From the NCBI GenBank assembly GCA_030407005.1, contig JAUDYN010000004.1:1240001-1304000 (forward strand): a stretch of 64,000 bases of DNA, read 5' to 3'. A program made the position numbers and the translations under genes. Position 1 is the stretch's first letter. Each line of letters opens with the position of its first letter. This DNA comes from Desarmillaria ectypa (lineage: Eukaryota > Basidiomycota > Agaricomycetes > Agaricales > Physalacriaceae). Under the pieces are notes generated by a model. That model saw only the letters and a program-made list of their open reading frames with translations. It had not been told where the DNA came from and made no database searches. This document shows positions 1 to 11,087 of this stretch, piece after piece.

Positions 1-444
1 TACATACTCCTGGGAGTTCATCGGATCCATCACAACATTCAGGCTCTACCAATAATTATAGGCCAGCTCGCTTGGCTGATAAGATGCGACTTACCGCAGA
101 GACCATCCCTCACACGCGAACTCGGAATGCTTGCACCAATGTGACCTTCATTCCGGCAATGGAACATTGTGTTTGCACAGGCGCCAGTACCTGAGCAAGC
201 CATTAATTACATTAGCCTTATGTATTTGACGCGTCCAACCTGGCTCATCGCTGCCGTCAGGACAGTCGCAGGAATCATCGTTCACCCATTCCCAGGGTAT
301 CTGTTTTGAGCCGTCCAAGCACTCCCATGACCCCGAGCTCGGAGGTGAGTAGCGAGATAATAGAGATGGAGTTACTCCAAATGATTTGTCTATGCCGGCA
401 ATGACAGGCAGTGGCAAGGGAAGGATGAGCAGCCAGGGAACCAT
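1..444 (-). CDS. Glucosidase II beta subunit, N-terminal part (cut by window edge)
   Basis: Regulatory, non-catalytic subunit of ER glucosidase II, which trims glucose from N-glycans. The start at 444 gives a hydrophobic signal peptide (MVPWLLILPLPLPVIAG), followed by the family's opening GVTPSLLSRYSP and two LDL-receptor-class-A-like, Ca-binding motifs, CDCPDGSDEPG and CCDGSDELPG. Exons read 444-240, 190-95 and 45-1; both introns have GT-AG ends and the phases close, joining DGSDEPG to TGACAN and DGLC to EPECCDGSDE. The rest of the gene (coiled coil, MRH domain) lies beyond base 1. It is divergent from eS25 with 145 bp between the two ATGs. Identity is secure from the paired Cys/Asp motifs; only the N-terminal third or less is visible. 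Confidence 0.93.
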
Positions 445-589
445 TACTGGCAGGGAATACAGAGGTCGAAACCGTTAACGTGTCGGCCGTTGCGTCATGA
501 GATTACATCAGCAAACAAGACCACACAGGAGGGCCCTCACATCGCACAGAACACAGAGACGTCTAACTCATCGACGGTCGCAAAAATCA
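445..589. promoter_or_regulatory. Shared intergenic promoter region, glucosidase II beta / eS25
   Basis: This 145-bp gap separates two divergent start codons, so both promoters and 5' leaders must lie in it or overlap the neighbouring exons. No TATA box is obvious. That is usual for ribosomal-protein genes, but the promoter assignment is inference from layout. Confidence 0.45.
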
Positions 590-1110
590 ATGGTGAGTGC
601 CATTTTCCCTTCGAGGCTCTCAGTATCCATGCAGGAGATCTATTCGACTGGTGCTATGCTCTCCATCTCAATGGATTCGCATATTTTGGGCTGGATGTGA
701 CCGGTACACTCTGGATGACGTTGGCTGACTTGGCTTCATCTTTCTAGGCCAAGGCAAAAGCACCCCCTCCGTCGAGTGGCGGCAAAGCTGCGAAGAAAAA
801 GAAGTGGTCGAAGGGAAAGGTCAAGGACAAGGCCCAGCACGCCGTCTCTCTTGACAAGGCCACATACGATCGCATCATCAAGGAAGTGCCCACCTTCCGA
901 TTCATCAGCCAGAGCATCCTCATCGAGCGGCTGAAAATTAATGGCAGTCTCGCTCGGATTGCCATCAGGCATTTGGAGAAGGATGGTCAGATCAAGCGGA
1001 TTGTACACCACTCGTCACAGCTGGTCTACAGTGAGCCTTTTTTCCTCTGTTGCTGTCGTTCCTTTGCCCATCTTTATTCTCCAGCACGATCAACGACGGC
1101 ATCGGATTAG
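590..1110 (+). CDS. RPS25: 40S ribosomal protein S25 (eS25)
   Basis: Small basic protein of the 40S head near the E site. Exons are 590-592, 748-1030 and 1085-1110; phases close and give 103 residues. The first exon is only the ATG: GTGAGT follows at once and the protein resumes with [19 protein letters not shown] after the TAG acceptor at 745-747. The lysine-rich N-terminus, the winged-helix core ([20 protein letters not shown], then [20 protein letters not shown]) and the C-terminal YTRSTTASD match eS25. The stop is TAG. It is divergent from the glucosidase II beta gene. Confidence 0.96.
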
Positions 1111-1431
1111 ATTCGTTGTCTTTCGTTTCCCTGTCGCTTTCATGCATCTATGTATTACACCAATCAAAATCCATGCTGCCTGACCATCCTAACGTCTTCT
1201 GAGAGAATTGCATTGCGTTTGAAAATCTGAGAAACATTTACACTTACACTGCTGGGCAATTTGTCGCTTCCTACGGCAGTGCTGCTGCCCGAGACTCCGT
1301 TGAAGGATAAATACCATAAAATTTCTATCATGATTGGAATTGGACCGGGCCGGAATAATGGAACCGGAGATATACTCATATTATTCCCCCATCCTTGGCG
1401 GCGTGTCAGGTCATCTCTTCTAGCTATCATC

Positions 1432-3610
1432 ATGTCCTCGGCAAGTTACTACATTGGTGTTGATGTGGGCACTGGATCTGCTCGCGCATCGCTCGTCAAG
1501 GACGACGGCACTACCGTCGCGTCGTTCACCAAGGAAACCGTTACCTACCGCAGCCCGGAAAACCATCGTATCTTTGAACAATCCACGAACAATATCTGGA
1601 GTGCGATATCCGCATGTATCAGAACTTGTTTAAAAGAGTCTGGGGTCCCACCATCCTCTGTGAAAGGCCTTGGATTTGACGCTACCTGCTCGCTCGCCGT
1701 CTCTGACTTCCAGGGTGAACCAGTCACCGTCACGGAAGGCGACCAGCTTGGCCAGAATGGAGATCGCAATGTCATCTTGTGGGCTGACCACCGTGCGGAG
1801 AAGGAAGCAGATCTAATCAACAGTACTGGCTCTGTCGTTCTCGACTACGTCGGCGGGACTATGAGTGTGCGTTTCATACAATTTCAAAACAGTCTAGCGT
1901 GAATTAATCATGACCTCAGTTGGAAATGGAGATTCCAAAGGTCCTTTGGTTGAAGAACCATATGGATACAGCCCTATTTTCTCGCTGTCAATTCTTTGAC
2001 CTTCCTGATTTCCTTACATACCGTGCAACTGCCGACAGCACACGATCATGCTGCTCAGTTACCTGCAAATGCTCATTTGTCCCGAACAAGGGCTGGCAGG
2101 CAGATTTCTTCAAGAAGATTGGGCTACAAGAACTAGTCGAACGCGACTATAGTCAAATTGGTGCCGCAAATATGAATGTTCTTACGGCTGGTTTTCCCGT
2201 TGGCCAAGGCTTGTCGAAGCGTGCAGCTGAAGAGTTTGAACTTGTAGAGGGAACACCAGTCGGCAGCGGAGTCATTGACGCGTATGCTGGTTGGATGGGA
2301 ACGGTGGCTGCAAAGACTAAGACTAAGGATGGGCAACTCTCTACGGATCTTCCGTCGGTCGACGAATCTAGCCATCGCCTAGCCGCTGTCGCAGGAACTA
2401 GTACGTGTCACCTTGTTCAGGTACGAAATGTTGTTTGCGCTTCACTGTAACAATCAGTCGATAATCTACTTCGTAGAGCCGCGAAGGCGTGTTTGTTAAT
2501 GGTGTATGGGGTCCTTACAAGGTCAGTGATTTGCTGGGAATCGCGGGTAACCTCCTGATCCCTTCTAGGACCCCGTATTTCGTGGTTGGTGGATGAATGA
2601 GGGTGGTCAGTCGTCTACAGGACAGGTGAGGGAGTTGGCTTTTTTCTTGGAATCTCTCGTTTGTCTAACACGCGGATCGTAGCTCATCGACTTCATGTTG
2701 ACAACCCATCCTGCCTATAATAAACTTGTGGAGCTTGGAAAGGAGCAAAAGAAGAACATCCATGTCGGTAGGTCCGATTATTACGACCGTTCGCCTCTTA
2801 CATTGATCCTGTTTACAGTTCTCCAGGAAATGCTTGCGAAGCTCAAGGAGGAGAGCAAAGTGGACAGTCTAACAGAGCTGACAAAAGACATCCATCTATA
2901 TCCGGACCTTCATGGTACGTACCTTTCACTCTCATCGTCAAAGTTGTCTCTTACTGATCCCCTTCTTTCCCATCAATAGGAAATAGGTCACCTATTGCTG
3001 ACCCTCGCATGAAAGGATCCATTGTAGGCATGTCATTGGTATGATCTTCACGTTTACATGTAACAATATCAGCTAATCCCTTTTCTTGTTAGGATGATAC
3101 CCTACACGATCTTGCGCGCAAGTACAACGTAACTTTAGAAGCCATCGCTCTCCAAACACGGCACATTGTCGATGAGATGAACGCCAAGGGCCACAAGATC
3201 ACGTCCATCTACATGAGTGGCGGTCAAGCGAAGAACATCCCGATGATGCAGCTCTTTGCTAATACCTGCGGAATGCCGATAGTACTGCCTTTTGATCATG
3301 CGGGGGCGGTGGTGTTGGGTGCTGCGATGCTAGGGAGGTTTGCCGCCGAGGCGAACGGGAAAGGTGAGATGAGCAGTCAGGGGCAGGGAGATCTGTTGTG
3401 GAAGATTATGGTATTCAAATTTTTTTTGTCTAATTAGGGTTGATAAGCTAACAAGTTTGCTAGGTGGAGATGACGCCTCCAGGGACGATGATTGCCCCAT
3501 CAGCATCACCTAAGGAGAAGCGGCTGCTTGAAGCCAAGTATAAGATTTTCAGGGAGACGATTTTAATCCAGAAGCGCTGGAGGCAGGAAATGGAGGATGC
3601 GTGCAAGTAA
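1432..3610 (+). CDS. FGGY-family carbohydrate kinase (ribulokinase-like)
   Basis: ATP-dependent kinase of pentulose-type sugars. Nine exons (1432-1866, 1920-2420, 2477-2521, 2569-2625, 2683-2767, 2819-2914, 2980-3038, 3093-3410, 3464-3610) join with consistent phase into 580 residues, a normal length for the family. The N-terminus YYIGVDVGTGSARASLV is the first phosphate-binding motif of the ASKHA fold. GVIDAYAGWMGT, RGWWMNEGGQSSTGQ and SGGQAKNIPMMQLFANT are typical of the eukaryotic FGGY/YDR109C branch. The C-terminal FGGY_C domain covers roughly residues 300-540. Within the family it is closest to the D-ribulokinase-like eukaryotic proteins, but the substrate is not proven. No targeting signal is seen, so it is likely cytosolic. 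Confidence 0.92.
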
Positions 3611-3789
3611 TTCGTGGGAACCTCTCAGAATAATATCTAGATACATCGAGGATAGATTGTAATTTCAGATACCTTACCATTCGTCCTTTCAGTTCCGCAT
3701 GACTGCATCTAGTTTTCAAGGGTATCAGACGATAGACCGACATTCAAGCGGCCTGTGCTTCCCGACAACTCCTACCTTGTTCTTTCACT

Positions 3790-4530
3790 ATGACTACGTT
3801 TCCTCTAGAGCTTGTAGAGATAATCGCACACGAGGCCTGGCACTCTGAAATGTCATCTACATCCGGAAAACTTTCATGACTACTTGCCCCCAGATTAATC
3901 GAGTGTGGAAAGCCGTCTATGCCACACTAGCCTCGCATTTCTGGACTATCTATGCAACATAGTCCAGTTCCGAAAGTCCATCATCTACCATGACTTTATC
4001 CCCCGGCTTACCCGTACCATTACCTGCTTCGTAGACCTTCGAAAAAACGAAAAGGAAGGAGCGGTGAAAGAGGTATATCGTTATCTCATTACCCTACCAA
4101 ATATTTCCATTTGTTCGTTATATATCGTTCCAGCTCATTTGGATCGGTATTGGCTGGGATCTACATTTATGGTCGTACCGTGATATTCCCATTCACGCCT
4201 GCTACGACCGATTCCTCTCTAACGTCAATCCGGGCCACTGTCAACGCTGCGCTAGGAAAACGCGAATGGACATATATATTTCCATGAGGATACGCCCTGA
4301 CTCTAGGGCGCACCACTTTGATCTGACCAATTTGCGCAGAGTTGGTGTCCCCAGATACTTCTTTAGCATTATTGTATATGAAGGGTCGTATCATGAGGCG
4401 GTACGCGATGGCGTCCAATACCTCTGTCATACCGTGTATATATATGAGGAGCAGCTTGGATCCTAGGATTCAAAGGATATCATTCAGCACTTGTGGATGG
4501 CTTCCAAAGGGCAGCGAAGTACGTGATTAG
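3790..4530 (+). pseudogene. F-box-like protein remnant, frameshifted
   Basis: The piece starts with an F-box-like helix (MTTFPLELVEIIAHEAWHSE) and reads only 29 codons before TGA at 3877. Coding-looking sequence continues in other frames: TTCPQINRVWKAVYATLAS from about 3880, then YHDFIPRLTRTITCFVDLRK around 3990-4050, and IYISMRIRPDSRAHHFDLTN after 4266. No splice sites reconcile these switches, so I read it as a decayed copy of the large agaricomycete F-box-like family, which selects targets for SCF ubiquitin ligases. Sequencing indels could give the same picture. Confidence 0.55.
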
Positions 4531-4835
4531 AGCCGTTCCCGTCTAACATCCCCACTAAGTGTCTTGCTAGTCTCTTTTACTGGTGGAAATTTAAACGCAT
4601 GCAGGCTTCTTTACCCGCAAGGTTCTGTAAGGCTAAGAAGAATCGTGTAGCGTTAAGGTCGACCCTCGAGAGGAGGAAGTTGATCTGAAGATATGTTATG
4701 CTTATATTTACTTAGCCATGAGCACGATGTGATTTTCATAGATCAGGCATAATACGGCATACGCGATTGTGCATACAGGTTTTGTGCAAGGTAAGGTAAT
4801 ATGCGAAGACAACAATGTAATGGTAGTGTATCGAC

Positions 4836-5831
4836 TTAAACATCCTTGACCTTGACTGTACCACGCAGGAGACCAGTCTATTGAAGAAGCCATCAGGACG
4901 ACAAACGAATTATGAAAAGACCGGAATTCACGTACCCGACGAGCAGCAATAAGACCGACTTTCTGTCCAGGTACAGCGGAACGGGCAATCGTCGAAGCTT
5001 TTCCGATATGCTGGTGGTTACCACCACCATGAGGATGGTCTACGGGGTTCATAGCAACACCACGAGTACGGGGCCAGCTAAAGAGAGCACAATGAATGAG
5101 TAAAGTATTCTCCGATAACACAAGATGAAAGCGCACTTGTAACGCTTAGCCTTGTATTTGTGGTATGCCCGACCGGCCTTGAGGAGAGGCTTGTCGATAC
5201 GTCCACCACCAGCAACAATACCAACAGTTGCACGAGCACCCCCAGAGATAGTCTTCTTTGCACCACTCGGCAGCCTTATACGGGTCTTGTTATCATCAGG
5301 CTGGTGTCCGATGACGGTTGCGTAGTTGCCGGATGTACGTGCGAGGGCACCACGGTCGCCGACCTTCTCCTCAACGTTGCAGACGATGGTACCTTCCGGG
5401 CATTGTCCGATGGGGAGAACGTTTCCAACAGCCAGGGTGGCCTTTTTGCCGCAGTAGACGAAGGCGCCGGTGTGGAGGCCTTCGGTGGCGACAAAGGTCT
5501 CTTTTTGGAGTTTGTAGCGGTAGGGGTCACGGAAAACGACTCGGGCGAGGGGAGCACCACTGTAAGAGAATCGGAAACGTTAGCCTAGGAAGGAGTTTGG
5601 AGCGTAGTTGGGCGCACCGGCCAGAGTCGTGGATGATCTCCTTCACGATTCCACGAACGTAGCCATTACGCTCCGCAAAGTCAAGCGCACGAAGGCGAGC
5701 GGGAGCCTTGTTAAGACGAGTGTGCGCTTTGAACTGACGACATAAATGTTAACGACGGCGACGATTTGACAAAGCACAAATCAACATACGATGGCATGCG
5801 AGCGCCTCTGTGCCCTAATGACCCGACCCAT
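4836..5831 (-). CDS. RPL2: 60S ribosomal protein L2/L8 (uL2)
   Basis: Core 60S protein next to the peptidyl-transferase centre. Exons 5831-5790, 5733-5618, 5559-5137, 5077-4936 and 4877-4836 join in phase to 254 residues, the standard cytosolic length. The start [19 protein letters not shown], the middle [20 protein letters not shown] and the conserved loop [20 protein letters not shown], which carries the histidine modified in eukaryotes, are all present; the C-terminus is [14 protein letters not shown]. The four introns are 50-60 nt. No neighbour relation is obvious. Confidence 0.97.
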
Positions 5832-6542
5832 GGTTTATTCTGCGAGAAAGAGAGTTGTAAGCGTCTGAAGAAGGTATCACAGAAGACGAAAAATTTCGAT
5901 GTCGTGGGTCCGGTACATCCAGTTCGAAGTGCTGCCATCCATCTCAAAATGCACAGTTTTCTGCGCTTATTTGGCACAGACAGTGCATATCGACATTGAG
6001 AAGGCTATTTGGCGAGGATTCAGTATTCTGGGAGGCGTACTCACATTGTTCTTGAGCGGTTTGGCGTTGAGCTCACAATTGGCCTATTGAAGGGACAAAC
6101 AAATGGATAAACAGAACACTGCCTTACATAAGCACAGGATCTCCTGCTTCGTTGCAAGTTTGCAATTTGCTTGGACGTCGACTTTACCAAGCCTGCGAAA
6201 GTTCTGTTCCATTGATAAATACTATGTAATATGCAAAAGACGATTCTTCTCATGCAGCCATATACCTAACTGATGTCAACCTTAGCTCTATTGGCGTTCT
6301 CCGACACATTCAACGTTCATATTCATATCGTTATGAGGATAAATCTGTAATGTCCTATTCTTGAAGTCGCTGAGTAGCATTTATGGTTCTTCCTAGTATG
6401 TGATTTATTGGCTGGAGCGATTCGTCTGTAACTCTGCATTATTTAATGTCTTGCTAGTCCTGGCATGCCATGGCTTGAAAGTCCTTTGCCCTAACGCGAA
6501 CTAGCAGAAGTCAACAGTCCCAGTCTAATTCCTGGCCTCAAA
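5832..6542. other. Intergenic, upstream of uL2
   Basis: This stretch should hold the uL2 promoter and leader. I see no coding pattern with plausible splice sites on either strand; the short open frames here have no recognisable motif. Confidence 0.5.
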
Positions 6543-8363
6543 TAAAAAAGTGTACGTGCCTTTCGATGATCTCCCATTTGAGGGCGATTCGACCTCAAGG
6601 TTTTATCATGCACTGGGTCACGCTCCTCGCCGCAGCCAGCACTAGTGCTACTTTGGGCAGATCGAGTTTCTTAGGGCTCGAAGTCCATGCTTAATGCTGG
6701 CCGTGGAGTACATGTATACCGGCCAGCGGGAGCTCCCCGCCCTCTTGACCTTCCCAGAAGACCAGATTGATGTCGAATCTCTTCAGCCAGGCCATACCAT
6801 CGCTGTGCTCTACCCCGAAAGATCCTTCTGTCTGGGTGAGCACGTCGTCATGCGTGTCTGCGATCCAGCAAAAATCAAGGTAACCAAAACTCTCGAAACT
6901 GAAAGTCTAAGACACACGATCTGCCACAGGTTTTTCCATATGATCTCGATACTCTCTTACAGATAAACGAAGTCATGGAGGAGCAGACCTCTCTTGATGA
7001 CTATGTGTATTGTGCGAATTGCGGGAAGAAAGAGAACCGGGATACGCCTTCCCTCTTACGATGCACGGGATGTCTTGGGATATCGTATTGCGGAAAGGTC
7101 AGTTTACATACAAAAAGATGGATGTTTGGCTTACCGCCTTTAAAGTCCTGCCAGAAGGACGACCGGGAGGCCATGCACAAAGATGAATGCTAGGTTTTCA
7201 AAGACCTTGACCGGTTCAAAACAGTTGATCGGGGATCTTACGCTGAGGAAACAACGTTCGACAGGCCCCACCGCGCACAGATAATCTCGGAGCAAAGCGA
7301 AGAACCATTTCTTCGACTCAGCCTGGTGCGACGCGGAACCGGTCTATATTCGGCCTCTAAAACTCAGCTTTTCCTTACATTCAGGTATGTTTAACCGCCT
7401 AATCGCAGAACGAACATCTCCGATCTGTTCTCTCCAGGTGAAATGCTCTGGGGCCAACTTCCATGTATCATGAGCGGAATGAAGAACGTGAAGCGTGATA
7501 ATCCGGACGAGCTCAGTTCAACCGAACGGGGTCGACAAGAATCATCGGATGGATGGATGTACCGAGTCGCCGCTCGACCTGGCGTCTGGAAGGTTCTTAT
7601 CATCAACACCCTGACAAGTTCGCCAAGCTCACCTCACCCCAAACAGATTGCAAAAGTCCGCGTCCTCGGTAGACCCCGTTCAGAAAGTGGCTGGATCGCC
7701 TATAACGAAAGCCAAGACCCACTCTCTCTGGTTGAACGCTCGCGCTACGTGGGATACAACTCCAAATCTTCCTCAGTTTCTTTCGTCAACCGTTACGACT
7801 GGGCCTACCACATGCCAGACATTGGGAACATCCCACGTACATGGGAGGACATTGACCCCGACTCTGGCTGGAAAGCGTTGCTAGAGCGTGAACACCGACG
7901 AAAGAAGGTACACAAGGTCGTCTGTGGACTGGATGACCTAGGCGCTAATCATCCTGACGCGGCACGCGCCAAGAGGCGCGAGTATTACCAATCGAATAAG
8001 ACCTTCCTTCTTGACGCGGGCAAGGCACCGGGATTAGTCAAGTTCCTCGCAAGGTCAGTCGCGGGTCAGCACATGAAGCCTTTATTCAATCATCTACAGA
8101 CCAAGTATCATGGACGACGCAGGCTGGGACAGGCTTCCCGATGGTACTTGAAAGAAGCCTTTGTCATTTTCCCTTTTCTTGGGGGAACGAGGGATACTCG
8201 GAATCCTACTTTGGATGCAATGTTCACATACCGCTGATTGGGACTATGGAAGGTTGATTTTTTCAGATGAATTTTCTGCGAGGTTCCCAGGAGATAGAGA
8301 AATGATCGCGTTTTGGTACGATGTTGTTATGTATGAAGAAGAACCTGCCTGTCAGCCATTATA
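6543..8363 (+). pseudogene. MYND zinc-finger protein, degenerate
   Basis: A MYND finger is clear: CANCGKKENRDTPSLLRCTG, then YCGK and, after a short intron, SCQKDDREAMHKDEC, giving the Cys/His spacing of a protein-interaction MYND domain. The surrounding sequence has coding character but is broken. TAG interrupts the frame at 6643-6645 (after ALGHAPRRSQH) and at 7191-7193 (right after HKDEC). The join near 7385-7408 would need a 24-nt intron. Near 8100-8200 the frame shifts at least twice before resuming as YFGCNVHIPLIGTME and DEFSARFPGDREMIAF. It is likely a decayed copy of an agaricomycete MYND family; the function of intact members is unknown to me. Confidence 0.6.
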
Positions 8364-9144
8364 AGCCCTGTAATTGAATGAGTGTGGACGAAATACTACG
8401 TGACATGGTTCCCTGACCTACGATCGGATTGAAGGTGCACATACCAACGGAGACAACAGCCCAAAAGAGCAAAGCTCTCTACTGAGCATACCCATTTAAG
8501 TTGGAATATCTCCACTCGTCGAGACTACTAGGATATTGAAATGTGATATGATACTGATATGTTTGCGAGATGAGGCACCATCTGTATTGACGGCGTCGTT
8601 CTCAGGAACATTCGGACCCGCACTTTTTAACCAGCAAGGTACGCGTTGCATCGAGATTTACAAGAGGCAACCCTGCTTGCCCTTGGCACATACATCATTA
8701 TGCAGACGAGAGATCTTCTCGCCCCGCTATTAATCAAGAATTACTTCCATACTCGCTCCAGGTAGCTTGCAGGGTTCACTGAAACAATCGCGGGTCAATT
8801 CCATTCTATCACTCACGGCTCATGCTGAAAACGCGTCTGGATGTCAAACCGAACAGCCTCAGGGAAGAAGAAACACAAGGCATTCGGTATTATCACATTC
8901 GTTTGCCACGATGCCCGCTGCCGCTGAAAGAATACACACCGAGAAGAATAAGCGGAGAGGTGATAAAGGGGGGAGACAATACGACCTATTAATCTGTCCC
9001 GAACGAAATTCAATTAATCAATGATAGTGCATGTAGATTGTCAGCATGATAGCATCGAACATACATAATTAGGGCGGCCGGCCACGCGAAATCCTTGGGC
9101 AAGATCTTCAAATCCACGTTGTATTCCACTGTCTATCAATAATC
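8364..9144. other. Intergenic, nothing recognised
   Basis: About 780 bp between the MYND pseudogene and the end of the SH3 gene. No open frame here joins through splice sites into anything recognisable. Confidence 0.5.
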
Positions 9145-9992
9145 CTACAAAAGCTTGACGTACGAGGCAGGGAACAACCCCGTCCTTCCATCTACTTCCC
9201 CCATCCACCTGGAAACGAATCACATCAGCGACACATACGGATTCGTGATCAGCGCTCACCAATCCGCGGAGCTCTTCTCGGTAACCAGGATTCGCTGGTT
9301 GGCACGTATCTTCAAGTCTCCCGTTTCCTGCACGAGGTTTAGTAATGTCCCACCACAATGAACAAAGTCGCCTAACCGCGGAATCATAGTCATACAATGC
9401 CTCCGCCCACTCGCCTGGCACCGACTCCGGTTCTGGTTCTGGCTCCGGCTCCGGCTTCGGCTCTGTTTCAGGCGGCGGGGCATGTCGCACGGGCGGGGGT
9501 GCAAATGCGCTCTTCTTGGGTGCAAAGGCAGACGGGGAAGGAGAAGCATAACTCTTGGGAGGAGGCGCCAGTGACTTAGACTTGAGGGACGAGACAAGCA
9601 TGGATCCCTTGGACGTGGTATCAACGTTTCCAAACATCTAACACGGATGTCAGTCTGATGGATAACGAAGCAGCTTGACGCACCTTGCTCGACATGAGGC
9701 CTGCAGGCGTCTTGTCTGGCGGTGGGCTTCCAGGCGACCGACGCGGCGGAGCAGGCAGATTCGACCCAAAGGCATGTGCTGCAGCTGCTACTCGACCTAG
9801 CGAGGCACTCGTACTGCTTTCCGATGCGCTGTTACCAGACAGAGCAGAGGCAAGCTGCGGTCGAGACTGAAAGTACCTAAACGCGGCTGGTCAGTATTCC
9901 AAGTTTCTTTAATAACTCATTCTGAACTCATACTCATCCAACAGTGAAAAGAACGCATCCTTCTCGTGATGAGGGAGATTGGAAAACACCAT
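9145..9992 (-). CDS. SH3-domain protein with Pro-rich linker
   Basis: Exons 9992-9934, 9876-9684, 9637-9377, 9327-9260 and 9208-9145 join in phase to 214 residues. The N-terminus is a short helical segment (NLPHHEKDAFFSLLDEYFQS). A Ser/Ala/Pro linker follows, with an acidic EP-repeat (residues about 135-150). The C-terminus is a complete SH3 domain: EWAEALYDYDSAETGDL, IRANQRILV, SADWWMGEVDGRTGLFPASY, VKLL, with the ALYDY, WW and PxxY ligand-groove residues intact. Such proteins bind Pro-rich partners, often in actin patches and endocytosis. That role is inferred from the domain only. The stop is TAG directly after the SH3 domain. Confidence 0.85.
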
Positions 9993-10285
9993 TTCAATGC
10001 TGGCAGTGCACGTATTTGCCAAGAGCGATTATCATCGTCGATCAACCATCGAACCGGTAATTATCACGGGATGCTCTACACGCATTTACATTTATACGTA
10101 CAGATCCGGACTACGCACAGCAGTAAACGATAACAAGGCCGGGGAAAAGAAGAACAAGGGGTACCGTAGGTAAGAATAGAACATTCAAGAGTGGGGGATC
10201 ATCTGAACATGATAATAAAAACACAGACAACGTGATAAAAAGCAGATAAAATCATGAACGAAGGAGGGGAAAAAGGCAACGCGTT

Positions 10286-11026
10286 CTACTGCGCCCAGTT
10301 GAACAAGTCGAGGTCAGTCGGGAGGGTCGGATCCACAGTCGGTGTGCTATTTTGAGAATGCATCTGATGAGGTATTGGCGTCGCTGACATGTGTCGAGGC
10401 GTATGGGCCAGATCGGAATGGGATCCTGGTGACGGCGCAAAGGGGTATGTCCCACCACCGCCCTGCTGCCAATTACCACCACCAGGCGGTGAGGGCACAC
10501 CAAATCCAGCACTCGGTGGTCGCGACATCCCAAAGCCCTGGTTAGGTACCATCTGCTGTTGCCAGTGTGTTTGTTGCTGCTGCTGCATCTGCTGCGGGTT
10601 AAATCCCTGCGGCATCCCCCGCTGCTGATGCTGCTGATGCTGCTGCTGTTGCATCATCATCCTCTGGAAATCCTCCTGTCCCACCGACACGCCCCTCTGT
10701 GGTATTCGTGGTGTCATAGGCGAAGGCGCACCGTCCGAAGGAGACCTCGTACTCCGTGCGATCCCCGGTATCGTGGAATTTGAACGCAGCGCGGGAAAAT
10801 TGTCATTGCCGCCGCCGGGAAGAGCCATTGGAGGGCCTACATGCGGCGAGTTGTTAATTTGCTGCTGCTGTGCCTGTAGCCTTTGCTGGTTCATCCGCTC
10901 TTGCTCCATCCGAAATCGCTCCTGGAGCATAGCTTGCTGCTGCTGCTGCTGTTGTTGTTGTTGCTGCTGCTGATGCATGTTAATGCGTTGTTGTTGTTGC
11001 TGTTGCTGCTGATGCTGTTGTTGTTG

Positions 11027-11087
<61 letters not shown>

